A stretch of DNA of 56,726 nt from Budvicia aquatica DSM 5075 = ATCC 35567. Lineage in GTDB: Bacteria; Pseudomonadota; Gammaproteobacteria; Enterobacterales; Enterobacteriaceae. The stretch covers positions 1-56,726 of the forward strand of contig NZ_ATYS01000037.1 of NCBI RefSeq assembly GCF_000427805.1, in the 5' to 3' direction. The translations under genes were made by a program, and so were the position numbers. This document shows, piece after piece, positions 1 to 8,450 of this stretch (position 1 is the stretch's first letter; every line of letters starts with the position of its first letter). A model generated the notes under the pieces. The model was not told the origin of the DNA. It ran no database searches and saw only the letters and a program-made list of their open reading frames with translations.

Positions 1-2
1 CC

Positions 3-455
3 ACGGTGGCAGAAAAAACGGCAACCGGAGCCTATGTTATTGCCAGCTTTGCGGTGTTGTTTACCATCGGCCGTTTTATCGGTGGCTTTATTAACATTCG
101 TTTAGGCGAACGCAATACGCTAATTCTATTCTCCGCATTATCTCTGGTAACCCTGATTATCAGCCGGATGATGGTATATGAGTGGATCTATGCCTTTATG
201 GCCTTTGGATTTGCGATGTCAGTCCTGTTTCCAACCGCATCAGCTATCGGTACCCGCATGACGGATAAAAGCGGAAGTATGATGGGACTTATCTATGTCG
301 CCTCAGGCCTTGGCGGTGCATTTGCCGGCTGGCTGGTCGGATTACTGTCGGAAACTTACGGAATTGGATTTGGTTTCAATACGCTAATTGGCTTTGTCTG
401 CGTCTTCCTTATTTTGTCCTGGTTTGTGCGGGAAACGCCAGTAACCTCAAAATAG
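3..455 (+). CDS. MFS transporter, C-terminal fragment (partial at window edge)
   Basis: This is the last ~150 residues of a major facilitator superfamily permease; the frame is open to the left edge, so the true start lies outside the window. About four hydrophobic helices are visible, with a short loop RLGERN between two of them, like the cytoplasmic loops of MFS carriers, and a Gly/Ala-rich helix (GLGGAFAGWLVG) typical of the C-terminal half. Substrate cannot be assigned from this part. The gene converges on yhbS and the two share a bidirectional terminator. Family assignment is firm, substrate unknown. Confidence 0.75.
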   Translation, partial: TVAEKTATGAYVIASFAVLFTIGRFIGGFINIRLGERNTLILFSALSLVTLIISRMMVYEWIYAFMAFGFAMSVLFPTASAIGTRMTDKSGSMMGLIYVASGLGGAFAGWLVGLLSETYGIGFGFNTLIGFVCVFLILSWFVRETPVTSK

Positions 456-466
456 TAGAAGCTTAT

Positions 467-503
467 GAAAGGGAACGGAAAGGGCTTCCGTACCCTTTCT
501 ATT
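467..503. terminator. Bidirectional intrinsic terminator between the MFS gene and yhbS
   Basis: A long hairpin pairs GAAAGGG (467-473) with CCCTTTC (493-499) and continues inward as ACGGAA/TTCCGT around a short AGGGC loop. It lies between two convergent genes and can serve both. Confidence 0.7.
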
Positions 504-516
504 CAGAGAGCTTAAA

Positions 517-1026
517 TTATGCGGGTAGTTGATCAAAGGGTGCGGAATACTCCACCAGCCCGGAAACGCCAATCAGTGCATCATCAGCCAATGAATAAAT
601 CTGAAATGCCGATTCCATTCCCTGCCATTTACAGTGGAGGTTATGTTCAGCAGCGGACTTAAAGCCAAAAGGAGCGTAATAGCCCGGATCGCCCAATACG
701 GCTACTGCACAATAGCTGAACTCATTTAGGGTATCTAACCCTTCATATACCAGCGCTTTTCCAATGCCTTGACCCTGATACTTTTCAGCAACGGCCAGCG
801 GTGCTAAGCCAACCCATTGGCGATCTTCACCGTTAACCATCACCGGACTAAAAGCAGCATAGCCAATAATTCCGCCATGATCGTCAGTTGCTACTACGCC
901 AAGGGTAATAAGCCCGTCTTCTCGCAGTTGCTGAATTAAATCGGCTTCGTCGTTACCGCCAAACACTTTTCTCAGCAGTTTAGCGATACCGGCCGCATCA
1001 ACGGGTATTTCTACGCGAATTAACAC
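517..1026 (-). CDS. yhbS: GNAT-family N-acetyltransferase YhbS
   Basis: Encodes 169 residues with the GNAT fold and the acetyl-CoA binding signature around LAVAEKYQGQGIGKALV (residues ~75-95), the Q/R-x-x-G-x-G/A loop. It aligns along its full length with E. coli YhbS (about 167 aa). The substrate of this acetyltransferase is not known to me with certainty. The start is GTG at 1026 and overlaps the end of ubiT by 7 bp, so the two genes are translationally coupled, as in E. coli. Confidence 0.88.
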   Translation of the reverse strand: MLIRVEIPVDAAGIAKLLRKVFGGNDEADLIQQLREDGLITLGVVATDDHGGIIGYAAFSPVMVNGEDRQWVGLAPLAVAEKYQGQGIGKALVYEGLDTLNEFSYCAVAVLGDPGYYAPFGFKSAAEHNLHCKWQGMESAFQIYSLADDALIGVSGLVEYSAPFDQLPA

Positions 1027-1541
1027 GATGCCGGTGCGTGCGAAGTAGCTTCGCCGCCCTCTTTCAAACCGGCTTCAATAAAATCAGCTAACTGATGTAA
1101 ACCGATACGTAGCGGGGCTGGCATATTTTCCAGCTCAACCGCATCCATCAGATTTTTAACATACAGCCCCAGTTCCGTATCGCCTTCGATAACTAAACGA
1201 CGCTGAAAAAACAACGTATCGGGGTCTTGTTTACGGGCCGCAATCAGAATCAGGTCGTTAGCATCTCCGCTAAAGCTGACATCTTCTTGTTGGTTATCAC
1301 TCACCAGCAGAATGCCTTCCCGTACCGTTACAAACCAGCGCAACGCCAGATCGCGAACTTCTACTTTCAGCCAGCGGCCTTCTAAAAAGTCTAAATCCCC
1401 TTCGGCCAGAGCGTGACGAAACTGCCAGCCCAGTAACTGCTGCAGAACCTGCTTTTGCAATGCAAAAGGGGTGAACTTTATTGGCAAGCGTAAAAGGGAC
1501 GGCCCCTGACGGACTAAACGAGCTCTCAGTTGTTCTAACAC
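1020..1541 (-). CDS. ubiT: Ubiquinone biosynthesis accessory factor UbiT (SCP2 domain)
   Basis: A 173-residue protein with an SCP2 lipid-binding domain, nearly collinear with E. coli YhbT/UbiT, including the block RKQDPDTLFFQRRLVIEGD. In the known pathway UbiT binds ubiquinone intermediates and is needed with UbiU and UbiV to make ubiquinone without oxygen. The start is GTG at 1541, with an AGGAG ribosome-binding site on the minus strand about 9 nt upstream. It is divergent from ubiU across a ~310-bp regulatory gap and is followed by overlapping yhbS. Confidence 0.93.
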   Translation of the reverse strand: MLEQLRARLVRQGPSLLRLPIKFTPFALQKQVLQQLLGWQFRHALAEGDLDFLEGRWLKVEVRDLALRWFVTVREGILLVSDNQQEDVSFSGDANDLILIAARKQDPDTLFFQRRLVIEGDTELGLYVKNLMDAVELENMPAPLRIGLHQLADFIEAGLKEGGEATSHAPASC

Positions 1542-1733
1542 TGGCTCTGACTCCTGATGAACAAATATTCTCGCTATTTTGCCACAACAACGCTCAAGAT
1601 CATCGAGTCAGGTCAAAAAATTATCAATTTGTCGATAGAGGTCACCTGTGGTGGGATAAAGCTGGCATTAAGCGTGATGTGTATGTCATTCAATGTCCGG
1701 CCTTTTCGGCCAATCAGCAATAAACTGCCCCAA

Positions 1734-1766
1734 ATCAAAAATCGTTATCAAAAGGTTAATTACAAT
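1734..1766 (+). promoter_or_regulatory. Candidate ubiUV promoter with weak FNR-like half-site
   Basis: A good -10 hexamer TACAAT lies at 1761-1766. About 30 bp upstream of it is the sequence CTGCCCCAAATCAA (1725-1738), which keeps one perfect FNR half-site (ATCAA, 1734-1738) and a degenerate partner. The spacing fits a class II activator site centred near -41.5. FNR control of ubiUV is known in E. coli; its presence here is an inference from a weak match. Confidence 0.35.
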
Positions 1767-1797
1767 GAGCCCATGAAACACACGTGCCCTTCATACC

Positions 1798-1836
1798 AGA
1801 GAGTTATTCATGGCTTTACGGTGATAACTCTTTTCT
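1798..1836 (+). promoter_or_regulatory. Terminator-like stem-loop in the ubiU leader
   Basis: GAGTTAT (1801-1807) pairs with ATAACTC (1824-1830), extended by AGA/TCT, and a T-rich run TTTTCTCTT follows directly. It ends only a few bases before the ubiU ribosome-binding site (AGGAA) and could act as an attenuator or mRNA-stability hairpin. Confidence 0.4.
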
Positions 1837-1852
1837 CTTGCAGGAATAATCG

Positions 1853-2848
1853 ATGGAACTGCTTTGCCCGGCCGGAAACTTACCGGCACTAAAAGCCGCG
1901 GTAGATAACGGCGCCGATGCGGTATATATCGGCTTTAAAGATGATACTAATGCCCGCCACTTTGCCGGACTCAACTTCACTGACAAAAAGCTGGAAGAAG
2001 CGGTCAGCTATGTGCACCGCCATAAGCGAAAATTGCATATAGCAATTAACACCTTTGCTCATCCTGACGGTTACGTTCGTTGGCAACGGGCGGTTGATTT
2101 AGCCGCTGATTTAGGGGCTGACGCGCTGATTTTGGCCGATATCGCGATGCTGGAATATGCCTCAGAACGCTATCCCGATCTGGAGCGCCACGTTTCCGTT
2201 CAGGCATCGGCCACCAATGAAGAAGCGATTCGTTTTTATCAACGTAACTTTGACGTTTCCCGGGTCGTTTTGCCACGCGTGCTATCCATGCATCAGGTTA
2301 AGCAGCTAGCCCGAACCAGTCCGGTACCGCTGGAAGTATTTGCTTTCGGTAGCTTGTGTATCATGGCTGAAGGGCGTTGCTATTTATCCTCTTACTTGAC
2401 CGGCGAGTCACCCAATACCGTTGGCGCCTGCTCACCGGCGAAATTTGTCCGCTGGCAACAAACGCCAGAGGGGCTGGAGTCTCGCCTGAATGACGTTTTA
2501 ATCGATCGCTATAAAGAGGGTGAAAACGCTGGCTACCCGACCCTATGCAAAGGTCGGTATCGGGTAGACGGCGAGCTGTATCATGCACTGGAAGAACCCA
2601 CTAGCCTGAATACGCTGGAGTTATTGCCTGACTTGCTCGCAGCAAATATTGCATCGGTGAAAATTGAAGGCCGCCAGCGGAGTCCGGCCTATGTCAGTCA
2701 GGTTGCTAAAGTATGGCGTCAGGCTATTGACCGTTGTCTGGCCGATCCACAAAATTTTGCCGTCGATAAAGCCTGGATGGACACTTTAGGCTCGATGTCT
2801 GAAGGAACTCAAACCACCCTTGGCGCTTATCATCGTAAGTGGCAGTAA
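1853..2848 (+). CDS. ubiU: Ubiquinone biosynthesis protein UbiU (peptidase U32 family, 4Fe-4S)
   Basis: A 331-residue U32-family protein. With UbiV it forms the complex that hydroxylates the ubiquinone ring without oxygen. The four cysteines known to hold the 4Fe-4S cluster in E. coli UbiU fall at identical positions here: C169, C176, C193 and C232. The block EVFAFGSLCIMAEGRCYLSS is typical of the family. The start ATG at 1853 follows an AGGAA motif and gives the standard N-terminus MELLCPAG. ubiV follows after 12 bp, so the two form an operon. Confidence 0.95.
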   Translation: MELLCPAGNLPALKAAVDNGADAVYIGFKDDTNARHFAGLNFTDKKLEEAVSYVHRHKRKLHIAINTFAHPDGYVRWQRAVDLAADLGADALILADIAMLEYASERYPDLERHVSVQASATNEEAIRFYQRNFDVSRVVLPRVLSMHQVKQLARTSPVPLEVFAFGSLCIMAEGRCYLSSYLTGESPNTVGACSPAKFVRWQQTPEGLESRLNDVLIDRYKEGENAGYPTLCKGRYRVDGELYHALEEPTSLNTLELLPDLLAANIASVKIEGRQRSPAYVSQVAKVWRQAIDRCLADPQNFAVDKAWMDTLGSMSEGTQTTLGAYHRKWQ

Positions 2849-2860
2849 GCCGGAGAAACT

Positions 2861-3742
2861 ATGAAATATTCACTGGGCCCGCTGCTGTACTATTGGCCAA
2901 AAAACGATACCGAAGCTTTTTATCATGCGGCGATGGAAAGCAGCGCAGATATTATCTATCTGGGTGAAGCCGTTTGTAGCAAACGGCGGGAAATGAAGGT
3001 TAATGACTGGCTGGAGTTAGCCAGAACGGTGGCACAGTCAGGCAAACAGGTCGTGATATCAACGTTGGCCCTGCTTCAGGCACCATCGGAACTCACCGAA
3101 CTTAAGCGCTATGTCGAGAATGGCGAGTTTCTGATAGAAGCTAATGACCTGGGGGCGGTAAATATGGCCGCTGAGCGCAATTTACCGTTTGTCGCCGGTC
3201 CGGCACTTAACTGTTACAACGCCTATGCGTTGAGATCCCTTTACAAGCAGGGTATGTCGCGCTGGTGTATGCCGGTTGAGCTATCCCGGGACTGGCTGAT
3301 CAATTTGCTCAAGCAGTGTGAAGAACTCGATATTCGCCATAAATTTGAAGTCGAAATTTTCAGCTATGGCAACTTACCGCTGGCTTACTCGGCCCGCTGC
3401 TTTACTGCCCGCTCAGAAGATCGGCCAAAAGATGATTGTGAGACCTGCTGCATTCATTACCCTACCGGACGCAATGTCATTTCTCAGGAGAACCAGCAGG
3501 TATTCGTTCTCAACGGTATTCAAACCCAGAGTGGCTATTGCTATAACCTGGGCAATAATTTAACTGAAATGAACGGGCTGGTTGATATCGTTCGGCTATC
3601 TCCTCAGGGCCATGAAACTCTCGATTTAGTCACCTCATTCAGGAGTAATGAGCAGGGTCAGGCTCCGCTGTTATTACAAAATCAGGCTGACTGTAACGGC
3701 TATTGGAAGCGAGTTGCCGGCCTTGAATTAATTGATAATTAA
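2861..3742 (+). CDS. ubiV: Ubiquinone biosynthesis protein UbiV (peptidase U32 family, 4Fe-4S)
   Basis: A 293-residue partner of UbiU in oxygen-independent ubiquinone synthesis. Cluster ligands are conserved at C39, C180, C193 and C197, the last three in the segment ARCFTARSEDRPKDDCETCC. The gene has a GGAGAAACT ribosome-binding site, sits 12 bp after ubiU and is followed by an intrinsic terminator. In E. coli yhbW comes next; here it lies 11 kb away. Confidence 0.95.
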   Translation: MKYSLGPLLYYWPKNDTEAFYHAAMESSADIIYLGEAVCSKRREMKVNDWLELARTVAQSGKQVVISTLALLQAPSELTELKRYVENGEFLIEANDLGAVNMAAERNLPFVAGPALNCYNAYALRSLYKQGMSRWCMPVELSRDWLINLLKQCEELDIRHKFEVEIFSYGNLPLAYSARCFTARSEDRPKDDCETCCIHYPTGRNVISQENQQVFVLNGIQTQSGYCYNLGNNLTEMNGLVDIVRLSPQGHETLDLVTSFRSNEQGQAPLLLQNQADCNGYWKRVAGLELIDN

Positions 3743-3763
3743 CCCCGCCTGACCAAACCCTCT

Positions 3764-3804
3764 GGCCCGACTGAATCACAATCAGCCGGGCCTTTATTCT
3801 TTTC
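3764..3804 (+). terminator. Intrinsic terminator of ubiUV
   Basis: GGCCCGACTGA (3764-3774) pairs with TCAGCCGGGCC (3782-3792) with one mismatch, followed by TTTATTCTTTT. The rest of the gap to 4200 holds only a short ERIC-like remnant; I see no gene in it. Confidence 0.8.
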
Positions 3805-4053
3805 TATGGCCTTATTTTTATTTTCCCTATCAATTTCTTCATTTTGCGACAGTGTGGTCATTAAATATAAATTAACTGTTTCAAAATAATGAAACGGTCG
3901 ATTTTTAGCCATTCCCTGCTAAGTTTAAGAGAGCATCAGATTTGATTAATAGCCGGGAGAGCGGGCTAGAAATCATTGATTCCGGCGTAAACATCGTCGA
4001 ATTCAAATGTAACGGCGTTAATCGGCAAGTGAATTTATCTTAAGCAACAATCT

Positions 4054-4092
4054 ATACCCTAAATATCTGTAACTTGAAGTATCACGGGTATA
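4054..4092. repeat. ERIC-like remnant: the two element ends with the middle missing
   Basis: The sequence begins ATACCCTAAATA and ends CTTGAAGTATCACGGGTAT. These resemble the two outer ends of the ~127-bp enterobacterial ERIC/IRU element, joined with the middle deleted. The full copy at 14881-15007 has the matching right end CTTGAAATATGACGGGTAT. Confidence 0.55.
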
Positions 4093-4200
4093 TTCCGGTT
4101 ATTACCGTACATCAGGGATCATCGCCAAAATCACGGCGACCGTAGTCTATTTATTGCTGCTGGCGCGACAAAGGTCAGTATCGGTTATCAAGGAGGCTGT

Positions 4201-5052
4201 ATGGGTAACCCAACGATTCTTCTTACCGGAGGCACCGGAAAAACCGGCCGTCGAATTGCATCTCAACTCAAGAATGAAGGTCGCCGGGCGCGGATAGCGT
4301 CCCGTTCAGGATCCTCAGTTTACGGGCATCCCGGCGTCTGTTTTGATTGGCATAACAAAACTAACCATGCTGATATGCTTGAAGGCATTCAGGCTATCTA
4401 TTTGGTCGCTCCGTCGAATGAAACCGACACATTAGAGGTTATGCAGCCATTTATCGATCTGGCATTAGATCGGGGAATTCGGCGATTTGTGTTGCTCAGC
4501 GCGTCGCTTTTAGAAGAAGGCGGGCCGATGATGGGGGCGGTACACCGCTATTTGAAGCAGCATGCGCCTGAGTGGATCGTTTTACGGCCAACCTGGTTTA
4601 TGCAAAATTTCTCTGAAGAGTTTCATATGTCGACAATTTTGGATGAAGGCCGAATCTACTCGGCGACTTTTTTTGGTCGCATTCCATTTGTTGATACCTA
4701 CGATATTGCTACGGTAGCCAATGCGGCACTGACAAATCCGACGCCGCTTAATCGGGATGTGATCATCACCGGCCCGGAATCTCTCTCTTATGCTGAAGTC
4801 GCCCAGATTATTGGCGGTGCTATTGGTCACCCGGTTTCACACATCAGGCTCAGCGAAGAGGATTTTTCACGACGATTAATCGATCTGGGCATGAGTGAAC
4901 CATACGCTAAAACGCTCGCCATGTTAGATACGCTGGTTTCCAGAGGTTGCGAAGATCGCCTGACTTCTGAAGTGAAGGACATTACCGGCAAGCCGCCAAA
5001 AAGTCTGGAGACCTTTGCCAAAGAAATGCGCAATATCTGGCTGCCTGACTAA
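4201..5052 (+). CDS. NAD(P)-binding NmrA/SDR-family oxidoreductase
   Basis: A 283-residue atypical short-chain dehydrogenase. The N-terminus carries the Rossmann dinucleotide motif TGGTGKTG (residues 9-16). The body resembles NmrA-like and ergot-alkaloid-type (agroclavine dehydrogenase-like) reductases: FVLLSAS near 97-103, LRPTWFMQNF near 128-137, and the ITGPESLSYAEVA segment in the C-terminal half. A strong AGGAGG site precedes ATG 4201. It stands alone between two terminators, and nothing nearby indicates its substrate. Family is sure, function unknown. Confidence 0.8.
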   Translation: MGNPTILLTGGTGKTGRRIASQLKNEGRRARIASRSGSSVYGHPGVCFDWHNKTNHADMLEGIQAIYLVAPSNETDTLEVMQPFIDLALDRGIRRFVLLSASLLEEGGPMMGAVHRYLKQHAPEWIVLRPTWFMQNFSEEFHMSTILDEGRIYSATFFGRIPFVDTYDIATVANAALTNPTPLNRDVIITGPESLSYAEVAQIIGGAIGHPVSHIRLSEEDFSRRLIDLGMSEPYAKTLAMLDTLVSRGCEDRLTSEVKDITGKPPKSLETFAKEMRNIWLPD

Positions 5053-5090
5053 CCATGAGTGCGGTGAAATATCGTAGTTCTCATGCTAAA

Positions 5091-5129
5091 ACAGCACCGA
5101 TAACCAATAAGATTATCGGTGCTGTATTC
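5091..5129. terminator. Bidirectional terminator between the NmrA-like gene and the M14 peptidase
   Basis: A perfect 13-bp inverted repeat ACAGCACCGATAA / TTATCGGTGCTGT (5091-5103 and 5113-5125) with a 9-nt loop lies between convergent genes. T/A-rich sequence follows on each side. Confidence 0.8.
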
Positions 5130-5146
5130 AAACAAAACCTCAAAAA

Positions 5147-6856
5147 TTACTGCATCAGAACGAGTGAAACTTGCGGACGCTCCTGAACGCGATACAGCGG
5201 CAACACCGGTAACACGGTCTCAGCTTTTGCTTTATCCTTGGCTTTCTTTTTAGTGACCGCTTTGGGTTTCGCAGGCAAACTTAAAATACCATTGGCAATA
5301 AAGCTACTTTGAGTTTCTGGTTCCAGTGCCGCGATTATCAGGTTAGCCAACGGCTGCTCTAACGGAATATAATAATAGCCCTCAGTCAGCTCCAGCTCTT
5401 TATCTGACTGGCTGGTTTTCACGCCGATCATTTGGTTACCCGCCTTACCCACGCTGCCGGTAACATCTTTTTTGTTGGCATCGTTGCGTTCCAGCAGATT
5501 GTATTGCTGAGTTTTAATGGTCACTGGCTGGCTTACGGTGTAAACATCAACGCCCAATTCCTGAAGTTTCTTAGCCGCCTTTTTCTCAGTCGGTGCCAGA
5601 ACATAAGCGTATGGTCGAGACCGCGTGATAACCGGCGCGATACTTAGCGAAGAACGCCAGTCAGTATCAACCTTTTTACCATCGGCCGTTTTAGCATCAA
5701 TCATCGAAATGGTGTGTTTTTCTATCGTCGCCTTACCCTCAACAACTATCGCCCCTTGTCCCGCCTGTTGGGCGATATCGGCCCGAATCTCTTTCCCCAT
5801 CGCCGTCAGGTCTTCACTGTTTTTAGCCGCCGTTTTAACCAGTGCCTGCATAGAAATAAGCTGGGTATAAACGCGGCGGGCAAAGTGGGCTTTGCCCAAC
5901 CCTACGCCGCGGGTTTCCAATAAAAAAGAGACCGAATTACGTAAACCGGCAATATTTCGGAAGGTATCAGCACCAATGCCCCCCATCGATAAGGTTTTAT
6001 CTTTCATATCATTCTTATCGGTCGTGAAGTACCAGCTATTGCTCAAACCACTGGTTTCCAAGGTCGTGATAATGCTGTCGCGAAACGGTTTATCGCTCAT
6101 TTTAGTTAAGCGTGCCGGCAAATTGACCGTGGTGGCGTATTGCAGCATGGCATCATAGCGCTGTAGCGCACCAAACTTCTCAACCCAACGGCCAGCAACG
6201 CTGTACTCGTGACTATCCAGAACGACATCCGGTTGATATTGGTTGAGTACGCCGGCAATCGCACGGCTTTCAGGCGTACTTAACAGTAAGTGGTCGCGGT
6301 TTAAATTAATGCCGTTAGCCAAGTCTCGGGTGAAATTTTCAGCCCCATCAGGGTTGGCCCGTGGAATAATCAGCACATTGACCCGTGACAGCACGTTACC
6401 CTCTTTACCATCAGCTAAACTTTTAGCATAGGCCAGAGCAGCTTCGCCGGATGCGGGTTCATTGCCGTGTTGCAAAGCGATAATCAGCACCGTTGGTTTA
6501 GTATTTTTCAACAATACTGCCGAGGCGGGGCTGTGGGAGTCAGAAAACACCAGCAGTGGAATATCACGCCCCTGCTGTGACTGGCCAATAATACGAACTT
6601 GTAATGAAGGGGATTTTTTACTCAGTTCATCAATGAAAGTTTCCATCTCTTTTTGAGAGGTGAAATCAGTTTTATCCTTTACCAGCGCCGGAGTGCCCAT
6701 ATCAACATTAGGTACCGGGAACTGTTTTACGATAGCCGGAATTTCTTGATAATTCTTAGCCGGATCGTATTTGGCCAACGCCGTTATCGGTGAAATAAAT
6801 AAGCTAACCAGGCAGGGAAATAGCAGCGCCGTTGCCGCACGGGACAAACATTTCAT
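5147..6856 (-). CDS. Exported M14-family zinc carboxypeptidase
   Basis: A 569-residue protein with an N-terminal signal peptide (hydrophobic residues 8-27, probable cleavage near ALA-K at 28). The M14 zinc site is visible: H130-x-x-E133 in the segment ALQHGNEPASGE, the third ligand H216 in LDSHEYS, and the likely general base E313 in FLLETRG. It should therefore be an active periplasmic or outer-membrane-side metallocarboxypeptidase. The C-terminal ~200 residues are extra to the catalytic domain and include a lysine-rich stretch (KKKAKDKAKAE) near the end. I chose ATG 6856 because GGAGGT sits 7 nt upstream; a longer TTG start at 6871 would lie on top of that site. Confidence 0.82.
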   Translation of the reverse strand: MKCLSRAATALLFPCLVSLFISPITALAKYDPAKNYQEIPAIVKQFPVPNVDMGTPALVKDKTDFTSQKEMETFIDELSKKSPSLQVRIIGQSQQGRDIPLLVFSDSHSPASAVLLKNTKPTVLIIALQHGNEPASGEAALAYAKSLADGKEGNVLSRVNVLIIPRANPDGAENFTRDLANGINLNRDHLLLSTPESRAIAGVLNQYQPDVVLDSHEYSVAGRWVEKFGALQRYDAMLQYATTVNLPARLTKMSDKPFRDSIITTLETSGLSNSWYFTTDKNDMKDKTLSMGGIGADTFRNIAGLRNSVSFLLETRGVGLGKAHFARRVYTQLISMQALVKTAAKNSEDLTAMGKEIRADIAQQAGQGAIVVEGKATIEKHTISMIDAKTADGKKVDTDWRSSLSIAPVITRSRPYAYVLAPTEKKAAKKLQELGVDVYTVSQPVTIKTQQYNLLERNDANKKDVTGSVGKAGNQMIGVKTSQSDKELELTEGYYYIPLEQPLANLIIAALEPETQSSFIANGILSLPAKPKAVTKKKAKDKAKAETVLPVLPLYRVQERPQVSLVLMQ

Positions 6857-7165
6857 TAAATGCACCTCCAAAAAAATACCAACGATAACCTGAAGTTATA
6901 ATCTGATGTGACAGCTTGGCACATCTTACTCGCCCGATAAGCAAAACGCCGTTTATTATTTACCGCTATCTGTAATTCATTGTGTCAGTCAATATTGATA
7001 ACCGCCGCGCTGTCAGTTACAGAGACGTAGCCAGATAGCACAGCAGGATAGTCATAAATCAGCAAGACTTCATCTTATCTTCACACTGAGACAGCATCCT
7101 TTGGGCTGCTTATTGATTTTTAGTTTCTGCCTCGGGCTATCTTTTTTATTTACAGGACGTTAATC

Positions 7166-7702
7166 ATGCCGACGATTATTACTCATGCCGCAGTCCCTCT
7201 CTGTATCGGGCTAGGCCTTGGCAAAAAAACCATACCACCTGCGCTATTATTTGCCGGTATTGTTTTTTCAACCATGCCGGATCTTGACGTTCTATCCTTT
7301 AAACTGGGCATTGCCTATGCAAACGCATTTGGCCATCGTGGTTTTACCCATTCATTGCTGTTTGCTTTCTTATTGCCCACCTTGGCCCTGCTCTTTCAGC
7401 GTTATTTTAACGTCGGCTATTGGCGCATATGGTGGTTTTTAACCCTATCCCTGCTTTCTCACAGCGTTCTTGATTCTTTAACTACCGGGGGAATGGGGGT
7501 TGGTTGGCTCTGGCCTTGGTCTCAGGAGCGATTTTTCGCCCCGGTACAGGTGATCAAAGTCGCCCCTTTCCAATTAAGTCAGTATGTTAAACCGATGGGG
7601 ATCGCCGTGATTAAATCAGAGCTATTGTGGGTTTGGTTGCCGGGAATTACGCTAATGCTTGGCTTAATAACCGCAAGGATAGTCAAGCGTCAAACTGCCT
7701 GA
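7166..7702 (+). CDS. YdjM-like membrane-bound metal-dependent hydrolase
   Basis: A 178-residue membrane protein of the YdjM/DUF457 family. Conserved putative metal ligands are present: H7, D39/D41 in MPDLDVL, H57 and H62 in FGHRGFTHS, and H99/D103 in LSHSVLD. About four membrane helices are predicted by eye. E. coli ydjM is SOS-regulated, but no LexA box (CTGT-N8-ACAG) is visible upstream here. The 309-bp gap before it is a divergent promoter region with the M14 peptidase gene, in which I see nothing else I can name. Confidence 0.72.
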   Translation: MPTIITHAAVPLCIGLGLGKKTIPPALLFAGIVFSTMPDLDVLSFKLGIAYANAFGHRGFTHSLLFAFLLPTLALLFQRYFNVGYWRIWWFLTLSLLSHSVLDSLTTGGMGVGWLWPWSQERFFAPVQVIKVAPFQLSQYVKPMGIAVIKSELLWVWLPGITLMLGLITARIVKRQTA

Positions 7703-7824
7703 TAGCAGAAAACTAAGGGATTCGGATCGACGTTGGCAAGCGATAGTTCGGCTCCAGACACAACAATTTTTTGCTTCATAGCGCTATGCACATCCATATC
7801 ACCATTCTTTTGCTATACCTTAAT

Positions 7825-7852
7825 ATAAGAACCCTTAATTTACGGTTCTTAT
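7825..7852 (+). promoter_or_regulatory. 9-bp inverted repeat in front of the small orphan gene
   Basis: ATAAGAACC (7825-7833) and GGTTCTTAT (7844-7852) form a perfect inverted repeat with a 10-nt spacer, ending 11 nt before the start codon at 7864 and abutting its ribosome-binding site. It could be an operator or an RNA hairpin that occludes translation. Confidence 0.45.
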
Positions 7853-7863
7853 CGAGGTGGCCT

Positions 7864-8145
7864 ATGAATGAATTTGTCGTTACCCGGACCCATTCAGGCA
7901 TATTAGTTGTCCACTGCTGCCAGTGCGCTCAGTATGAACATATTGAAGAAAACTTTCAGATAGCAGTCAATAAATATGGTTTTCTGATTAAGCGCGATGA
8001 GCAGATTGATGGCTATGAGTGGGAGCGCCGCATTTTAGAACTGCAGCCTTTACAGGCTGTGGCGCCTTTGCTCAATGCTATTCATGCCATTATGCACAGT
8101 CATCCCGAAACTAAGCATGAGTGTGACTATTATTACAAGGTGTGA
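7864..8145 (+). CDS. Hypothetical protein, 93 aa
   Basis: I do not recognise this protein. It is soluble, 93 residues, with a cysteine cluster HCCQCAQ (residues ~17-23) and a histidine-rich C-terminal part (HAIMHSHPETKHE). Cys and His at both ends could bind metal, but no known zinc motif is clear. ATG 7864 is chosen because GAGGTGG lies just upstream; the frame is open further left, but that stretch has no ribosome-binding site and contains the inverted repeat. It is followed by a terminator-like hairpin, so it is probably a single-gene unit. Confidence 0.6.
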   Translation: MNEFVVTRTHSGILVVHCCQCAQYEHIEENFQIAVNKYGFLIKRDEQIDGYEWERRILELQPLQAVAPLLNAIHAIMHSHPETKHECDYYYKV

Positions 8146-8163
8146 ATGATTACGCGGCATCAA

Positions 8164-8222
8164 TATCTGGCCTTCCCGTTTCGGCGCTCTCAGCCGGTGG
8201 GTTTAAGGCCAGATAAAAAGAG
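8164..8222 (+). terminator. Probable terminator after the 93-aa orphan gene
   Basis: TATCTGGCCTT (8164-8174) pairs perfectly with AAGGCCAGATA (8205-8215), enclosing a nested CCG/CGG helix. AAAAAGAG follows, so the U-tract is poor. Confidence 0.45.
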
Positions 8223-8317
8223 TATTTGGTCCATTCTCCGTTGGCTATCTGTCAAATGTTAATAAAATACTTCATTTACCTGCTTCTAAAAAGTTTTCAC
8301 TATTTTTGATAAAAAAT

Positions 8318-8360
8318 ATGCTCTAACCTCGGGTTTAATAGAGCATTATTTCTGTTTTCT
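8318..8360 (+). other. Stem-loop with T-rich tail upstream of cyo
   Basis: ATGCTCTA (8318-8325) pairs with TAGAGCAT (8339-8346), followed by TATTTCTGTTTTCT. It lies about 100 bp upstream of the likely cyo promoter and may be a second terminator for upstream transcripts. Confidence 0.4.
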
Positions 8361-8450
8361 CTAGTTTATATGCATCATCCTCTTAAAGTTACGCCAAGAG
8401 ATCACATTATTCACTGACAATAAATTAATGTTATTTACATATTTGTAACT

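Noticed and set aside
1557-1892. 111-residue plus-strand frame before ubiU
   Set aside because: It spans the divergent promoter region and overlaps ubiU in another frame; composition is not protein-like.
6905-6925. CRP-like TGTGA site before the M14 peptidase gene
   Set aside because: The second half does not fit TCACA at the required 6-bp spacing.
7000-7165. LexA box before the YdjM-like gene
   Set aside because: CTGTCAGTTACAG near 7009 has a 5-bp spacer where LexA needs 8.
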